Numbered from the stretch's first letter, positions 53,013 through 61,379 are shown. The stretch: DNA of 64,000 nucleotides from an uncultured Draconibacterium sp. (GCF_963677565.1 NZ_OY781982.1:620001-684000); one strand, 5' to 3'. A program made the numbers and translations. The notes: a model not told the origin generated them from the letters alone.

Positions 53013-53111
53013 TTCTCAGCTCTCTACCAGCCTTATTTAAATTGATTCTTAAGAAAGAAATCGTTCTCTCCACAAAAGCCGCTAAACCATAAGCTAACCG
53101 GAATAAAATTC

Positions 53112-53119
53112 TATATTTG
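53112..53119 (+). promoter_or_regulatory. -7 box of the cysD operon
   Basis: TATATTTG matches TAnnTTTG; no good -33 box. It predicts a leader of about 115 bases before cysD. Confidence 0.55.
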
Positions 53120-53156
53120 CAGTCTTTTGAAAAAATAAAAAGAGAACGAAATTAAT

Positions 53157-53221
53157 ACAGCTACAGCATACTTTTCGGTAATTATCAGCAATGTACCGAA
53201 GGAAATATGATCCCAAGCTGT
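53157..53221 (+). promoter_or_regulatory. Structured leader RNA upstream of cysD
   Basis: A closing helix ACAGCT (53157-53162) with AGCTGT (53216-53221) encloses a 7-bp hairpin TTCGGTA (53174-53180) with TACCGAA (53194-53200), extendable by two U-G pairs. It ends 20 bases before the cysD ATG. A 10-codon reading frame (53191-53223) runs through it. It does not match the SAM, TPP or FMN riboswitch cores I know. Confidence 0.4.
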
Positions 53222-53241
53222 AAAAACTAAAATAAAAAAGA

Positions 53242-54150
53242 ATGGATAATTATTCATTAACCAACCTTCGTGAACTTGAGGCAGAAGCCATCCACATTAT
53301 CCGCGAGGTGGCAGCCGAGTTCGAAAATCCAGTTATGCTTTATTCCATTGGGAAAGACTCGTCGGTGATGGTTCGCCTGGCCGAAAAAGCATTTTATCCC
53401 GGTAAAGTTCCCTTTCCATTAATGCACATCGACTCGAAATGGAAATTTCAGGAAATGATCGATTTCCGCGATCAGTATGCGAAAGAAAAAGGCTGGGACT
53501 TGATTGTACATTACAACAAAGAAGGTTTTGAAAGCGGTGTTGGTCCGTTTACACACGGTAGTAAAGTACACACCGATATTATGAAAACACAGGCCCTGCT
53601 TGGTGGTCTGAATAAATACAAATTTGATGCTGCTTTTGGTGGAGCCCGTCGTGATGAGGAAAAGTCGCGTGCTAAAGAACGTATTTTTTCATTCCGCGAT
53701 AAATTCCACCAATGGGATCCCAAAAACCAGCGTCCTGAGCTTTGGAATATCTACAACAGCCGCGTTCAGAAAGGTGAATCCATTCGTGTATTCCCTATCT
53801 CAAACTGGACAGAGCTGGATATCTGGCAGTATATTCGTTTGGAAAATATACCAATCGTTCCGTTGTATTACGCCAAAGAACGCCCGGTGGTAAATATGGA
53901 CGGCAGCCTGATTTTGGTTGACGACGAACGAATGCCAAAAGAACTACGCGACAAAGCTGAGATGCGCAAAGTTCGTTTCCGTACTTTGGGTTGCTACCCG
54001 CTTACCGGTGCTATCGAATCTGAAGCCGATACCATCGAAAAAATTGTGGAAGAAATGATGACCGTTACCGTTTCGGAACGTACAACGCGTGTTATCGACT
54101 TCGACCAGGAAGCAAGTATGGAACAGAAAAAAAGAGAAGGGTATTTCTAA
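53242..54150 (+). CDS. cysD: Sulfate adenylyltransferase subunit 2 (CysD)
   Basis: 302 residues, the usual length. The PP-loop motif is SIGKDSSV near residue 35, followed by the conserved FPLMHIDSKWKFQEMIDFRD, GGARRDEEKSRAKERIFSFR, FPISNWTELDIWQYI and FRTLGCYPLTGAIES stretches. With CysN it forms ATP sulfurylase, which makes adenylylsulfate from sulfate and ATP. It is the first gene after a structured leader and lies 12 bases before the cysN-cysC fusion, so the two subunits are cotranslated from one mRNA. The assignment is certain. Confidence 0.97.
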   Translation: MDNYSLTNLRELEAEAIHIIREVAAEFENPVMLYSIGKDSSVMVRLAEKAFYPGKVPFPLMHIDSKWKFQEMIDFRDQYAKEKGWDLIVHYNKEGFESGVGPFTHGSKVHTDIMKTQALLGGLNKYKFDAAFGGARRDEEKSRAKERIFSFRDKFHQWDPKNQRPELWNIYNSRVQKGESIRVFPISNWTELDIWQYIRLENIPIVPLYYAKERPVVNMDGSLILVDDERMPKELRDKAEMRKVRFRTLGCYPLTGAIESEADTIEKIVEEMMTVTVSERTTRVIDFDQEASMEQKKREGYF

Positions 54151-54162
54151 AAGCTGCACACA

Positions 54163-56082
54163 ATGACTACAAAAAAATTAAATATACAGGAGTTCCTGGA
54201 TCAGGACCAAAAGAAAGATTTATTACGCTTACTTACTGCAGGATCGGTTGATGATGGAAAATCAACACTTATCGGTCGCTTAATGGCTGATAGTAAAATG
54301 CTTTATGAAGATCAGCTTGAAGCTTTACACCGCGACAGTAAACGTGTGGGTCACGCCGGTGAAGACATCGATTATGCACTATTGCTCGACGGTTTGAAAG
54401 CCGAGCGCGAGCAGGGAATTACCATCGATGTGGCTTACCGCTATTTTTCAACTGCCAAACGTAAATTTATTATCGCAGATACTCCGGGACACGAGCAGTA
54501 CACGCGTAACATGATTACCGGTGGATCGACTGCCAACCTTGCAATTATCCTTATCGATGCACGCCATGGTGTAATTACTCAGACAAAACGCCACACTTAT
54601 CTGGCTAACCTTCTGGGAATTAAACATGTAGTGGTAGCTATTAACAAAATGGATTTGGCAGATTACAGTCAGGAACGTTTTGAAGAAATTAAAGCCGATT
54701 ACAAAGCTTTTGTTACGCAACTTGATGTACCGGATGTAAACTTTATCCCGCTGTCTGCTTTAAAAGGCGATAACGTAGTGGAAAAAGGCGACAATATGGA
54801 TTGGTATCACGGTCCTTGTTTGCTGGAGTTTTTGGAGAATGTTCATGTAAGTTCCGACCGTAACTTCGACGACCTGCGTTACCCGGTTCAGTATGTATTA
54901 CGCCCGGATATTAAGTTTCGCGGATTCTCAACATCGGTAGCTTCGGGTATCATTAAAAAAGGCGACGAGGTAATGGTGCTGCCTTCGATGAAAAAGTCGA
55001 AAGTGGAGAAAATCGTTACTTACGAAGGAGAGTTGGATTATGCTTTCCCGCCACAATCAGTAACGGTTACTTTGGAAGATGAGATTGACATTTCGCGCGG
55101 AGATATGTTGGTTCACCCCGATAACCTGCCACGTGTTGAGCGCCAGTTTGAGGCCATGTTGGTTTGGATGGATGAAACAGACATGAACCTTTCTACGCAG
55201 TTCTACATCAAACAAGCCAACAACAACACAAAGGCTCGTATCGACGAGATAAAATATAAAGTGGATGTAAACACGCTTGAAAAATCGAACATTGAGAAAT
55301 TCAAGCTGAACGAAATTGGCCGAGTGGCAATAACCACTACCAAGCCGCTTTTCTTCGATCCATATAAAAAGAACAAACAAACCGGTTCCTTTATCCTCAT
55401 CGATCCGGTAACGCACAACACCGTTGCGGTGGGAATGATTATCGACAAGCTTTCGGGTAGCAACCTGCCATCGCGCATTACCGATGTTGACAAGGCAAAA
55501 ATTGCTAAAGGTGAGCCGCTTGTGAAAGCTGAAGAATACATTCAGAAATACAACCAAAAAGGAGAAACCATCTGGATAACCGGCCTTCACGGCTCGGGTA
55601 AAAACGAGTTGGCTTTCAGTCTCGAGAAAAAACTGTTCGATAACGGTGCAACAGTTGTACTAATCGACGGTAGTTCGGTACGCTCAGGCCTTAGTCGCGA
55701 GCTGGACTTCTCCCCTGCCGACCGTGCGGAAAATCTACGTCGTGTAGCTCATATTTGCAAAATGCTGAACGATCAGGGAATTATTGCCATTGCATCGTTT
55801 ATCTCGCGCAACGATAGTTTACGCGGTCAGATAGCTGAGATTATTGGTGAAGAGCGTTTCCATTTATTACACATGGATGCAAGCCTGGAGTATTGCAAAA
55901 ACAACAAACCTGAATTGTACGAGTTACTCGAACAAGGAAAAACGAGTGGTCTGCCGGGTGTTGATTTGGAATACGAAGCACCAACAAATGCTAAACTGGT
56001 TTTCAATCCGGAGCAAAACGAAGAAAACCTGGATGCAATTTTAAATTACTTAGCTCAGAACAAAGTATTTCCTAACCACTAG
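54163..56082 (+). CDS. cysN: Sulfate adenylyltransferase subunit 1 fused to APS-kinase domain (CysNC)
   Basis: 639 residues. Residues 1-450 are the EF-Tu-like GTPase CysN: GSVDDGKSTLIGRLM, DTPGHEQYTRNM and NKMD are intact. Residues about 471-639 are an APS-kinase domain, but its P-loop reads GLHGSGKN (474-481) where GSGKS/T is expected, and the APS-binding DGDNxRxGL reads DGSSVRSGL (502-510). The usual FISPFR reads FISRND. The kinase half may therefore be weak or inactive, while the GTPase half looks fully functional. No separate cysC or cysH is in the window. It lies between cysD and the epimerase gene. Confidence 0.93.
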   Translation: MTTKKLNIQEFLDQDQKKDLLRLLTAGSVDDGKSTLIGRLMADSKMLYEDQLEALHRDSKRVGHAGEDIDYALLLDGLKAEREQGITIDVAYRYFSTAKRKFIIADTPGHEQYTRNMITGGSTANLAIILIDARHGVITQTKRHTYLANLLGIKHVVVAINKMDLADYSQERFEEIKADYKAFVTQLDVPDVNFIPLSALKGDNVVEKGDNMDWYHGPCLLEFLENVHVSSDRNFDDLRYPVQYVLRPDIKFRGFSTSVASGIIKKGDEVMVLPSMKKSKVEKIVTYEGELDYAFPPQSVTVTLEDEIDISRGDMLVHPDNLPRVERQFEAMLVWMDETDMNLSTQFYIKQANNNTKARIDEIKYKVDVNTLEKSNIEKFKLNEIGRVAITTTKPLFFDPYKKNKQTGSFILIDPVTHNTVAVGMIIDKLSGSNLPSRITDVDKAKIAKGEPLVKAEEYIQKYNQKGETIWITGLHGSGKNELAFSLEKKLFDNGATVVLIDGSSVRSGLSRELDFSPADRAENLRRVAHICKMLNDQGIIAIASFISRNDSLRGQIAEIIGEERFHLLHMDASLEYCKNNKPELYELLEQGKTSGLPGVDLEYEAPTNAKLVFNPEQNEENLDAILNYLAQNKVFPNH

Positions 56083-56092
56083 GAATTTTGAG

Positions 56093-57148
56093 ATGAAGAT
56101 TTTAGTTACAGGTACAGCGGGATTTATCGGTTTTCATCTTGCCAATAAATTGTTGGAGCAAGGTGTGGAAGTTGTAGGTATCGACAATATCAACAACTAC
56201 TATTCTACCGATTTGAAATATGCCCGTTTGGCCGAAGCAGGTATTTCCGGTGAAGCTGAGAACTGGCACAAAAAGGTGGTGAGCACCAAGAATCCGGCCT
56301 ATTCCTTTGTTCGAATGAACCTGGAAGACCGCGAGCAGATCGATCAGCTTTTTGCAACCGGGAAGTTCGACATGGTTTGCAACCTGGCTGCACAGGCCGG
56401 TGTCCGCTACAGCCTCGAAAATCCGCGTGCATATATCGATAGCAATATTGTTGGTTTCATTAATATTCTGGAGGCCTGCCGCCATAACGACATTCAGCAT
56501 TTGGTTTACGCCAGCTCGTCGAGTGTGTATGGGAACAGTGCAAAAATGCCGTTGTCGGTTGACGACACAGTGGATAACCCGATTAGTCTGTACGCCGCCA
56601 CAAAAAAGAGCAACGAATTGATGGCACATACCTACAGTCATTTGTTTGGTATCCCAACTACAGGACTACGCTTTTTTACGGTTTACGGCCCGTGGGGACG
56701 ACCCGATATGGCCTACTTCTCGTTCACGAAAAATATCCTGGCCGGAGATGCCATTAAGATCTTTAACCATGGTGATCTGTACCGCGATTTCACCTATATC
56801 GACGATATTGTTGAGGGAATCATTAAAATACTGAACGGACCGCCACAAAAAGCCACAAGCAACAAGCTTCAAGCTTCAAGTATCAAGAATCAAGTATCCA
56901 GCATCCCATACAAGGTGCACAACATCGGTAATTCAAGCCCGGTTAAACTGATGGAATTTATCGAGACCATTGAAAAAGCGCTGGGACAGGAAGCCGTTAA
57001 GGAATACTACGATATGCAACCCGGCGATGTGTATAAAACTTACGCCGATGTTAGTGCACTGGAAAAAGACTTTGGCTACTCGCCCGATACGCCACTGGCG
57101 GAAGGGATTGAAAAGTTTGTTAAATGGTATAAAAAGTTTTATAAATAG
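56093..57148 (+). CDS. NAD-dependent epimerase, UDP-glucuronate 4-epimerase-like
   Basis: 351 residues of the extended SDR type. The NAD site is TGTAGFIGFHLA (6-17), the catalytic set Ser141-Tyr168-Lys172 lies in YASSSSVYG and SLYAATKKSNE, and the TVYGPWGRPDMA motif is typical of UDP-glucuronate epimerases. It would make UDP-galacturonate for surface polysaccharides. The linker at 251-274 is a low-complexity stretch (KATSNKLQASSIKNQVSS) encoded by an in-frame CAAGCTTCAAG-type repeat. It starts 10 bases after cysNC and ends at a terminator, so it belongs to the cys operon, which links it with sulfated or uronic-acid glycans by position only. Confidence 0.88.
   Translation: MKILVTGTAGFIGFHLANKLLEQGVEVVGIDNINNYYSTDLKYARLAEAGISGEAENWHKKVVSTKNPAYSFVRMNLEDREQIDQLFATGKFDMVCNLAAQAGVRYSLENPRAYIDSNIVGFINILEACRHNDIQHLVYASSSSVYGNSAKMPLSVDDTVDNPISLYAATKKSNELMAHTYSHLFGIPTTGLRFFTVYGPWGRPDMAYFSFTKNILAGDAIKIFNHGDLYRDFTYIDDIVEGIIKILNGPPQKATSNKLQASSIKNQVSSIPYKVHNIGNSSPVKLMEFIETIEKALGQEAVKEYYDMQPGDVYKTYADVSALEKDFGYSPDTPLAEGIEKFVKWYKKFYK
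56854..56897 (+). repeat. CAAGCTTC-type repeat tract inside the epimerase gene
   Basis: About 44 bases built from CAAGCTT, CAAGTATC and CAAGAATC units. It resembles the sequence near 61370-61440, which is intergenic. It fills a linker that is normally variable in this enzyme family and keeps the frame. Confidence 0.6.
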
Positions 57149-57173
57149 TTGATATCTAACATTATTAGATTTG

Positions 57174-57224
57174 AAAGATCCGATCCTTATTCTTAAAAAT
57201 AACAGGGTCGGATCTTTTGATTTT
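57174..57224 (+). terminator. Terminator of the cys operon
   Basis: A 13-bp stem (57174-57186 with 57205-57217, one U-G pair in plus RNA) followed by TTGATTTT, 26 bases after the epimerase stop. Confidence 0.8.
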
Positions 57225-57310
57225 AACCTTGTTAACAAGCAATAACACTTCATTAACAGAATTGCGGTTCAGGATTACTAACTTTAAAAAATAACTCTAA
57301 ATTCTATTTC

Positions 57311-57871
57311 ATGAAAACGTTTACTCTGGTGCTATTTTGTAGTGCATTACTTCTTTTCAACGCGCCTCAGGCGGATGCTTCAAATCTTCAGAAAAAAGAA
57401 GTTCCTGAGGTTGAAGAGCTTGATAATGCGCCCAATCTGTTTAAAAGCGATAACATGTTTTTTAGTGGTCAGCCCAACCTCGAAACTTTTGAATGGCTAA
57501 AAGATCAGGGTGTTGATTTGGTTGTCAATCTTCGGACTGAAGGGGAAAACGAGGTTTTTGCTGAAGAAGCCTTTAACGAGGAAGAAATGGTTGCCAAACT
57601 AAAAATGAAATACGTTTCGTTGCCGGTTTCAGGATATGATGGCTATACTCCCGAATACCTGGAGAAATTTGCAGAGGCCATGAATGGCAAATACAAAAAG
57701 GTACTAATTCATTGCGGGAGTGCCGGCCGGGTAACTAATTTTATGATGGCTTACATGGTTGAATACAAAGGTTACAAACTGGCTGATGCCATTGCATTTG
57801 GCGAGCAGATAACATTCTCGTTTCCACTGGAGAAGTTACTAAAAGACGAAGTTGACTGGCAATTAAAATAA
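57311..57871 (+). CDS. Secreted DSP/DUF442-like phosphatase
   Basis: 186 residues with a signal peptide ending QADAS. The pattern MFFSGQPNLETFEWLKDQGV, VVNLRTEGENE and IHCGSAGRVTNFM matches the dual-specificity-phosphatase-like group that includes DUF442; the Cys and Arg of HCGSAGR are the catalytic thiol and phosphate-binding arginine, with the CX4R spacing of this group. Export to the periplasm is unusual for a phosphatase and its substrate is unknown. It stands alone between the cys operon terminator and a convergent HU gene. A weak promoter box, TAACTTTA, lies at 57279-57286. Confidence 0.75.
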   Translation: MKTFTLVLFCSALLLFNAPQADASNLQKKEVPEVEELDNAPNLFKSDNMFFSGQPNLETFEWLKDQGVDLVVNLRTEGENEVFAEEAFNEEEMVAKLKMKYVSLPVSGYDGYTPEYLEKFAEAMNGKYKKVLIHCGSAGRVTNFMMAYMVEYKGYKLADAIAFGEQITFSFPLEKLLKDEVDWQLK

Positions 57872-57952
57872 TAGCGGATAATCTGTTTAGACAAATTACC
57901 CGCCATTTACCCCGCCACATACCCTTCCGGATACATTGGCTTATATAACAGA

Positions 57953-58351
57953 TCACCTATCTGATTGGCTGTATACAATTTTTTCGAACCTTGCTTTGGC
58001 AACCTCCTCTTTCAGCATTTTACCGGGTGTAAAAACAATTTTCACATTCTTTATCATACTGGTATTAAAATCGGCCTCCTGCTCGGCACCTTCGCTACTT
58101 AAAGTAAGGCGGAACGATCCCAGTTCTCCGAGACTCACACTTTGCCCGTCAAGCAGGTATTTCGGTATCTGGTCAACCAGGTTATCAAGCACATTGCCTA
58201 TATCTCCGCGACTAAGCGATGATTTGTCTTCAATGTCGCGACTAATGGTTTTAATGGTTTTACGACCCGATGATGCATGCGAGGCATAAAACTTTTTTGG
58301 TGCTGTTAAATCCCGTGGATTCGATTTCTGAATGAGTTTGTACTTTAACAT
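57953..58351 (-). CDS. HU-family DNA-binding protein
   Basis: 132 residues, longer than the 90 of classical HU, as is usual in the Bacteroidota HU-HIG branch. It starts YKLIQKSNPRDLTAPKKFYA and carries LSRGDIGNVLDNLVDQIP, VSLGELGSFRLTLSSEG and a C-terminal VKIVFTPGKMLKEEV. It should bind and bend DNA as a nucleoid protein. It is a single gene, convergent with the phosphatase-like gene and divergent from the AT-rich secreted protein gene. The family assignment is secure; the specific role is not known. Confidence 0.9.
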   Translation of the reverse strand: MLKYKLIQKSNPRDLTAPKKFYASHASSGRKTIKTISRDIEDKSSLSRGDIGNVLDNLVDQIPKYLLDGQSVSLGELGSFRLTLSSEGAEQEADFNTSMIKNVKIVFTPGKMLKEEVAKARFEKIVYSQSDR

Positions 58352-58850
58352 TTTAATGAATTTGTTGATTAATGAATTAAACTTTTCTGAAGCCGTTTGG
58401 GGCTTTCCTGAAGTTGTTGAAATAAAATTACATCAGATTCCTGTTAAACAAAATGTTTTAAAGCATATTGTATTCATCATAAAGGAATTAGGCGTCACAT
58501 ATAATATGCCTGGCTTACTGTTTATTCTACCATGATGTTTATATTTTTTCTATTTACATCTTTTCTTAATCACTTGTCTTCTCTAAAATGTTCACTTGAC
58601 ATTTCTATTTTAATTACTTGTCTTCCGTTTTAACATCACTTGTATATATTATATCACACATAAATCCACTCAGGCATAGAATATTAATTTCTACATGCCT
58701 TTAATTTATATACGTTTTAAATAATCTGTTACAATTGTACTTTTACTTTTTAACATATATTTTAGCTTCTGTTCCCGGCAACACATTGAAGATCAGCAGT
58801 GAAGGAATGTCTGCCCGAATAAAAACATTTACAATGTAAGCTATATCCTT
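58352..58850. other. AT-rich gap of about 500 bases
   Basis: Lies between the divergent HU gene and the secreted-protein gene. It contains the 22-bp phased repeat at 58572-58659 and little else I can read. A 67-codon frame at 58332-58535 overlaps the HU gene and has no credible start or protein features. No perfect TAnnTTTG box was found on either strand. Confidence 0.5.
58572..58659. repeat. Four phased 22-bp degenerate repeats (ACTTG every 22 bp)
   Basis: ACTTG occurs at 58572, 58594, 58616 and 58638, exactly 22 bases apart each time; copies 1 and 3 share ACTTGTCTTC. Two helical turns would place every copy on the same DNA face, as in multi-site operators. It lies about 200 bases upstream of the secreted-protein gene. 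Confidence 0.55.
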
Positions 58851-60710
58851 ATGAATTCAACTTATATAATCGTTTCAACTATTAAAAAAGCAGGTATGAT
58901 TGCTGTTAATAATGTAATAATAAGCCTGCCAATGCTTTCTGCAAAATCTATATGGATTTTTATGCTTGCAGGAATTACGGCTTTACCCATTTACGGTGTA
59001 GCTGCGGGAACTGATGTTATTGGCCCGAATGACCCTACTCCAGATTCTATTGTATATAATCCGTTTGTTAGACAAAATACTCATATGAATTACGGAAAGG
59101 GTGAGTATGAATATGATTGTTCCGGGGATGTTAATCAAGATGGGAATATTTCTGTTGAAGATGCTCAAGCTATCTATATGGGAACTAAGAATAGATTTGC
59201 CGATGTGAATGCGGATGGAAAGGTTGATGCTAATGATGGAGTTGCAATTGAAAAAGCTGTTAATGGAGAAGCCCCTTTGCCTAGTGACTGGGAAATTTTA
59301 TCAAAGGACCAGAAGAAAGAATTTGCATTGAATTATTTTAATAATGTGTATATCCCAAAGCATAATACTGTTATAAATAACGAAGGTAGACCTATTGTTA
59401 AGTATGACGGATGGGATTGTAAAGGATACGCATATCAACCTATTATGGATATCAGGGGGGTTCAAAATGCAGAAGAATACAAGAATCATCTTACAGGAAT
59501 TCTTGATGAATTAAAAAACGATTATACAACAAGCAACAACGGGGAAGGAAATCTCCCGATATTTTTTGTAGCGACTACCTCTGACTATGGGAATGGTCAT
59601 GCAATAAATGCTATGCTAATTGGTGAAAATGCTGCTGATAAATCTGATTGGCTATTTATTGATGGACAAACAGGGAAAGAAGCAGGAGAAGAAACAATAT
59701 TTATGCGAGCAGACAAAGGAGACATAACCTCTATTGACTTTGTGGGACATTACATAGATTGGAAAGGAAACCCAACATATGGAGGAAACCTTCTATTACA
59801 ATGGGAATCTAATGGAGATGGAACAAATACGAACATCTATACACATCCAAACTTAATCACAACACAAAATCAAGACACTGAGGCACCAACTTACACTGCA
59901 ACTTCTAGTTTTGATGTTGAATTTGAAGAAAAGCATAAAGATGAGAATGAACTTGAAAAAATGGCACGGAATAGTTTACCTACTGATGTTGCAGATAATA
60001 TGGATGCCAACCCTACAACTAGTTTTTCATATGAAGTTGTTGGGAAGACAAATAATGGTTCTGCTGGAGATTCTAATTTTGATGTAAATGTTAATTTTAG
60101 CGCAAGTGATGCATCTGGAAATACAAATCTATCATCATACTCAATTGCTGTTAGAGATAGAACTGCACCTACAGCTGATTTGGAGCAACCAAGTGTTAGT
60201 ACTGTTGATTATGGAACAAACTTAGATTCTATGGCGACTGCACATGTTCAAAATTTATATGATGCTTCTGGGACTGGAAAGGTTGAACTTGGGGAAAGGT
60301 TTGAGAGAGATGGCACTGAAGCAAATCACACTTATTGGGATTACCCTGTATCTGTTACTGATGCTACTGGAAATTCTACAAACTTGGGAATTTGGGAAGC
60401 TCCTGGAATTAGAGATTTCCCTACTGGTGTGCCTGTTGTAAAGAATCCTGAATTTGTTCAGGCTTTTACTCGTGGAAATGAGATTAACATTAAGTACAAC
60501 CCAACACATCAAGGACATATTACTTTTAGAACTGTAAATATGGCTGGGCAAGTTATTGATTCCAGAAGGATCAGTGGATACCCTGATGGAGAAGGAAATT
60601 TTTCTGTAAATACATCATCACCTGGTGTTCATGTTGTTCAGACTGTTCAGGAGACTTCTGGTCAACAAATTGTTGACGTTGATAAAGTTGTGATAACACG
60701 AAACGAATAA
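58851..60710 (+). CDS. Secreted multidomain protein: dockerin-like repeats, Cys-His-Asp domain, HYR-like repeats, T9SS-type tail
   Basis: 619 residues; a Met at codon 16 (58896) is an alternative start before the hydrophobic segment that ends near YGVAA. Residues 93-130 hold two dockerin-type calcium loops (DVNQDGNISVED, DVNADGKVDAND). Residues 150-330 form an unassigned domain with Cys190 in DGWDCKGYAYQ, His250 in GNGHAINAM and Asp271 in WLFIDGQTG, the order of a transglutaminase-like triad. Two HYR/Ig-like repeats follow (DTEAPTYTAT, DRTAPTADLE), and the end (545-619, FRTVNMAGQVIDSRRI, SPGVHVVQTV) resembles a type A sorting domain for T9SS. Codon use is much more AT-rich than in the neighbours. 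Family unknown; possible recent acquisition. Confidence 0.7.
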   Translation: MNSTYIIVSTIKKAGMIAVNNVIISLPMLSAKSIWIFMLAGITALPIYGVAAGTDVIGPNDPTPDSIVYNPFVRQNTHMNYGKGEYEYDCSGDVNQDGNISVEDAQAIYMGTKNRFADVNADGKVDANDGVAIEKAVNGEAPLPSDWEILSKDQKKEFALNYFNNVYIPKHNTVINNEGRPIVKYDGWDCKGYAYQPIMDIRGVQNAEEYKNHLTGILDELKNDYTTSNNGEGNLPIFFVATTSDYGNGHAINAMLIGENAADKSDWLFIDGQTGKEAGEETIFMRADKGDITSIDFVGHYIDWKGNPTYGGNLLLQWESNGDGTNTNIYTHPNLITTQNQDTEAPTYTATSSFDVEFEEKHKDENELEKMARNSLPTDVADNMDANPTTSFSYEVVGKTNNGSAGDSNFDVNVNFSASDASGNTNLSSYSIAVRDRTAPTADLEQPSVSTVDYGTNLDSMATAHVQNLYDASGTGKVELGERFERDGTEANHTYWDYPVSVTDATGNSTNLGIWEAPGIRDFPTGVPVVKNPEFVQAFTRGNEINIKYNPTHQGHITFRTVNMAGQVIDSRRISGYPDGEGNFSVNTSSPGVHVVQTVQETSGQQIVDVDKVVITRNE

Positions 60711-60795
60711 AAATCCAAGTCATAAAATTCTAGTATTCTCTTTTGGGTTCTTGCCAGGATAACAGGGCAGTTAAGTGGTTTAGATCCAAAAACAA

Positions 60796-60837
60796 TTCAG
60801 CGGGTGACTAATTTAAAACAAATAGTCACCCGCTGAA
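60796..60837 (-). terminator. Strong hairpin terminator downstream of rnpB
   Basis: A perfect 15-bp stem (60796-60810 with 60823-60837) with a 12-base loop, followed on the minus strand by TTGTTTTT. It may also end the secreted-protein transcript on the plus strand. Confidence 0.75.
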
Positions 60838-60844
60838 TATTGGT

Positions 60845-60870
60845 ATCCCGACGAACAAAGTTGTCGGGAT
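60845..60870 (-). terminator. Second hairpin downstream of rnpB
   Basis: An 8-bp stem (60845-60852 with 60863-60870) without a T-run. It lies between the rnpB 3' end and the strong terminator. Confidence 0.4.
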
Positions 60871-60937
60871 TAATTCAACTAACAGAATTTGGTTCGCCGT
60901 CTACCGACAGATTCCAAACTCTGAGTTTCATTAAAAA

Positions 60938-61345
60938 GGCAAGCCTGTAAGCCGGGTCCTGTCAATCCCGATAAATCGGAAAAGCTTTATCATTTATCTA
61001 GTCCCGACATCACTGCCGGGATCCTGCAGCCTACCCCTCCAAAGTCTCTTGTGCGTTGAGAGCAAAACGGGCCGTTTTGCTGTACCGCGACAGCGGCAAA
61101 CACTTTGGATATACATGGCTTTGCAACCCGTGAGACGTACGGCTGGTGATGTTGCCACCTCCACCGGTGCGCTTTTACCGCACCTTTTCACCCGTTCCCT
61201 GCCGTGGACACGCCACAACAAGGTGGTTATTTTCTGTTACGTTGCTATCCCCTTTCAAAGATCTTCCAGCTAAGAAGCACGGTGCCCTGCGTTGCCCGGA
61301 CTTTCCTGACTGACAGTAATCGTCAGCCCGATAAAGCGGCTTGCC
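60938..61345 (-). ncRNA. rnpB: RNase P RNA
   Basis: About 408 nt on the minus strand. The P1 helix pairs GGCAAGCC at the 5' end (61345-61338) with GGCTTGCC at the 3' end (60945-60938). Conserved core segments are present: AGGAAAGTCCGGGCA near the 5' end, ACAGAAAATAACC, GGGTGAAAAGGTGCGG, and the 3' GACAGGACCCGGCTTACAGG. It is the catalytic RNA that matures tRNA 5' ends. The promoter at 61350-61379 and T-run after the 3' end fit. Open frames across it are chance. Confidence 0.95.
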
Positions 61346-61349
61346 GGTG

Positions 61350-61379
61350 CAAAAGTATTAAATAAGTTGCTAGTTGCAA
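61350..61379 (-). promoter_or_regulatory. Promoter of rnpB
   Basis: On the minus strand TTG (61379-61377), a 19-base spacer and TACTTTTG (61357-61350). The -33 box lies inside the repeat-like tract upstream. Confidence 0.75.

Noticed and set aside
53157..53221. SAM riboswitch upstream of cysD
   Set aside because: The conserved core sequences of the SAM-I and SAM-II classes are not present. It is kept only as an unassigned structured leader.
58332..58535. Small plus-strand frame of 67 codons
   Set aside because: It overlaps the start of the HU gene on the opposite strand, lies in AT-rich DNA and shows no domain, signal or promoter.
58572..58659. Possible CRISPR array
   Set aside because: The period is only 22 bases, just 5-10 bases are conserved per unit and there are no unique spacers or cas genes.
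60994..61273. Open reading frames of about 75 codons on both strands
   Set aside because: They lie entirely within RNase P RNA, whose conserved core and P1 helix are clear. The frames follow from RNA base composition.
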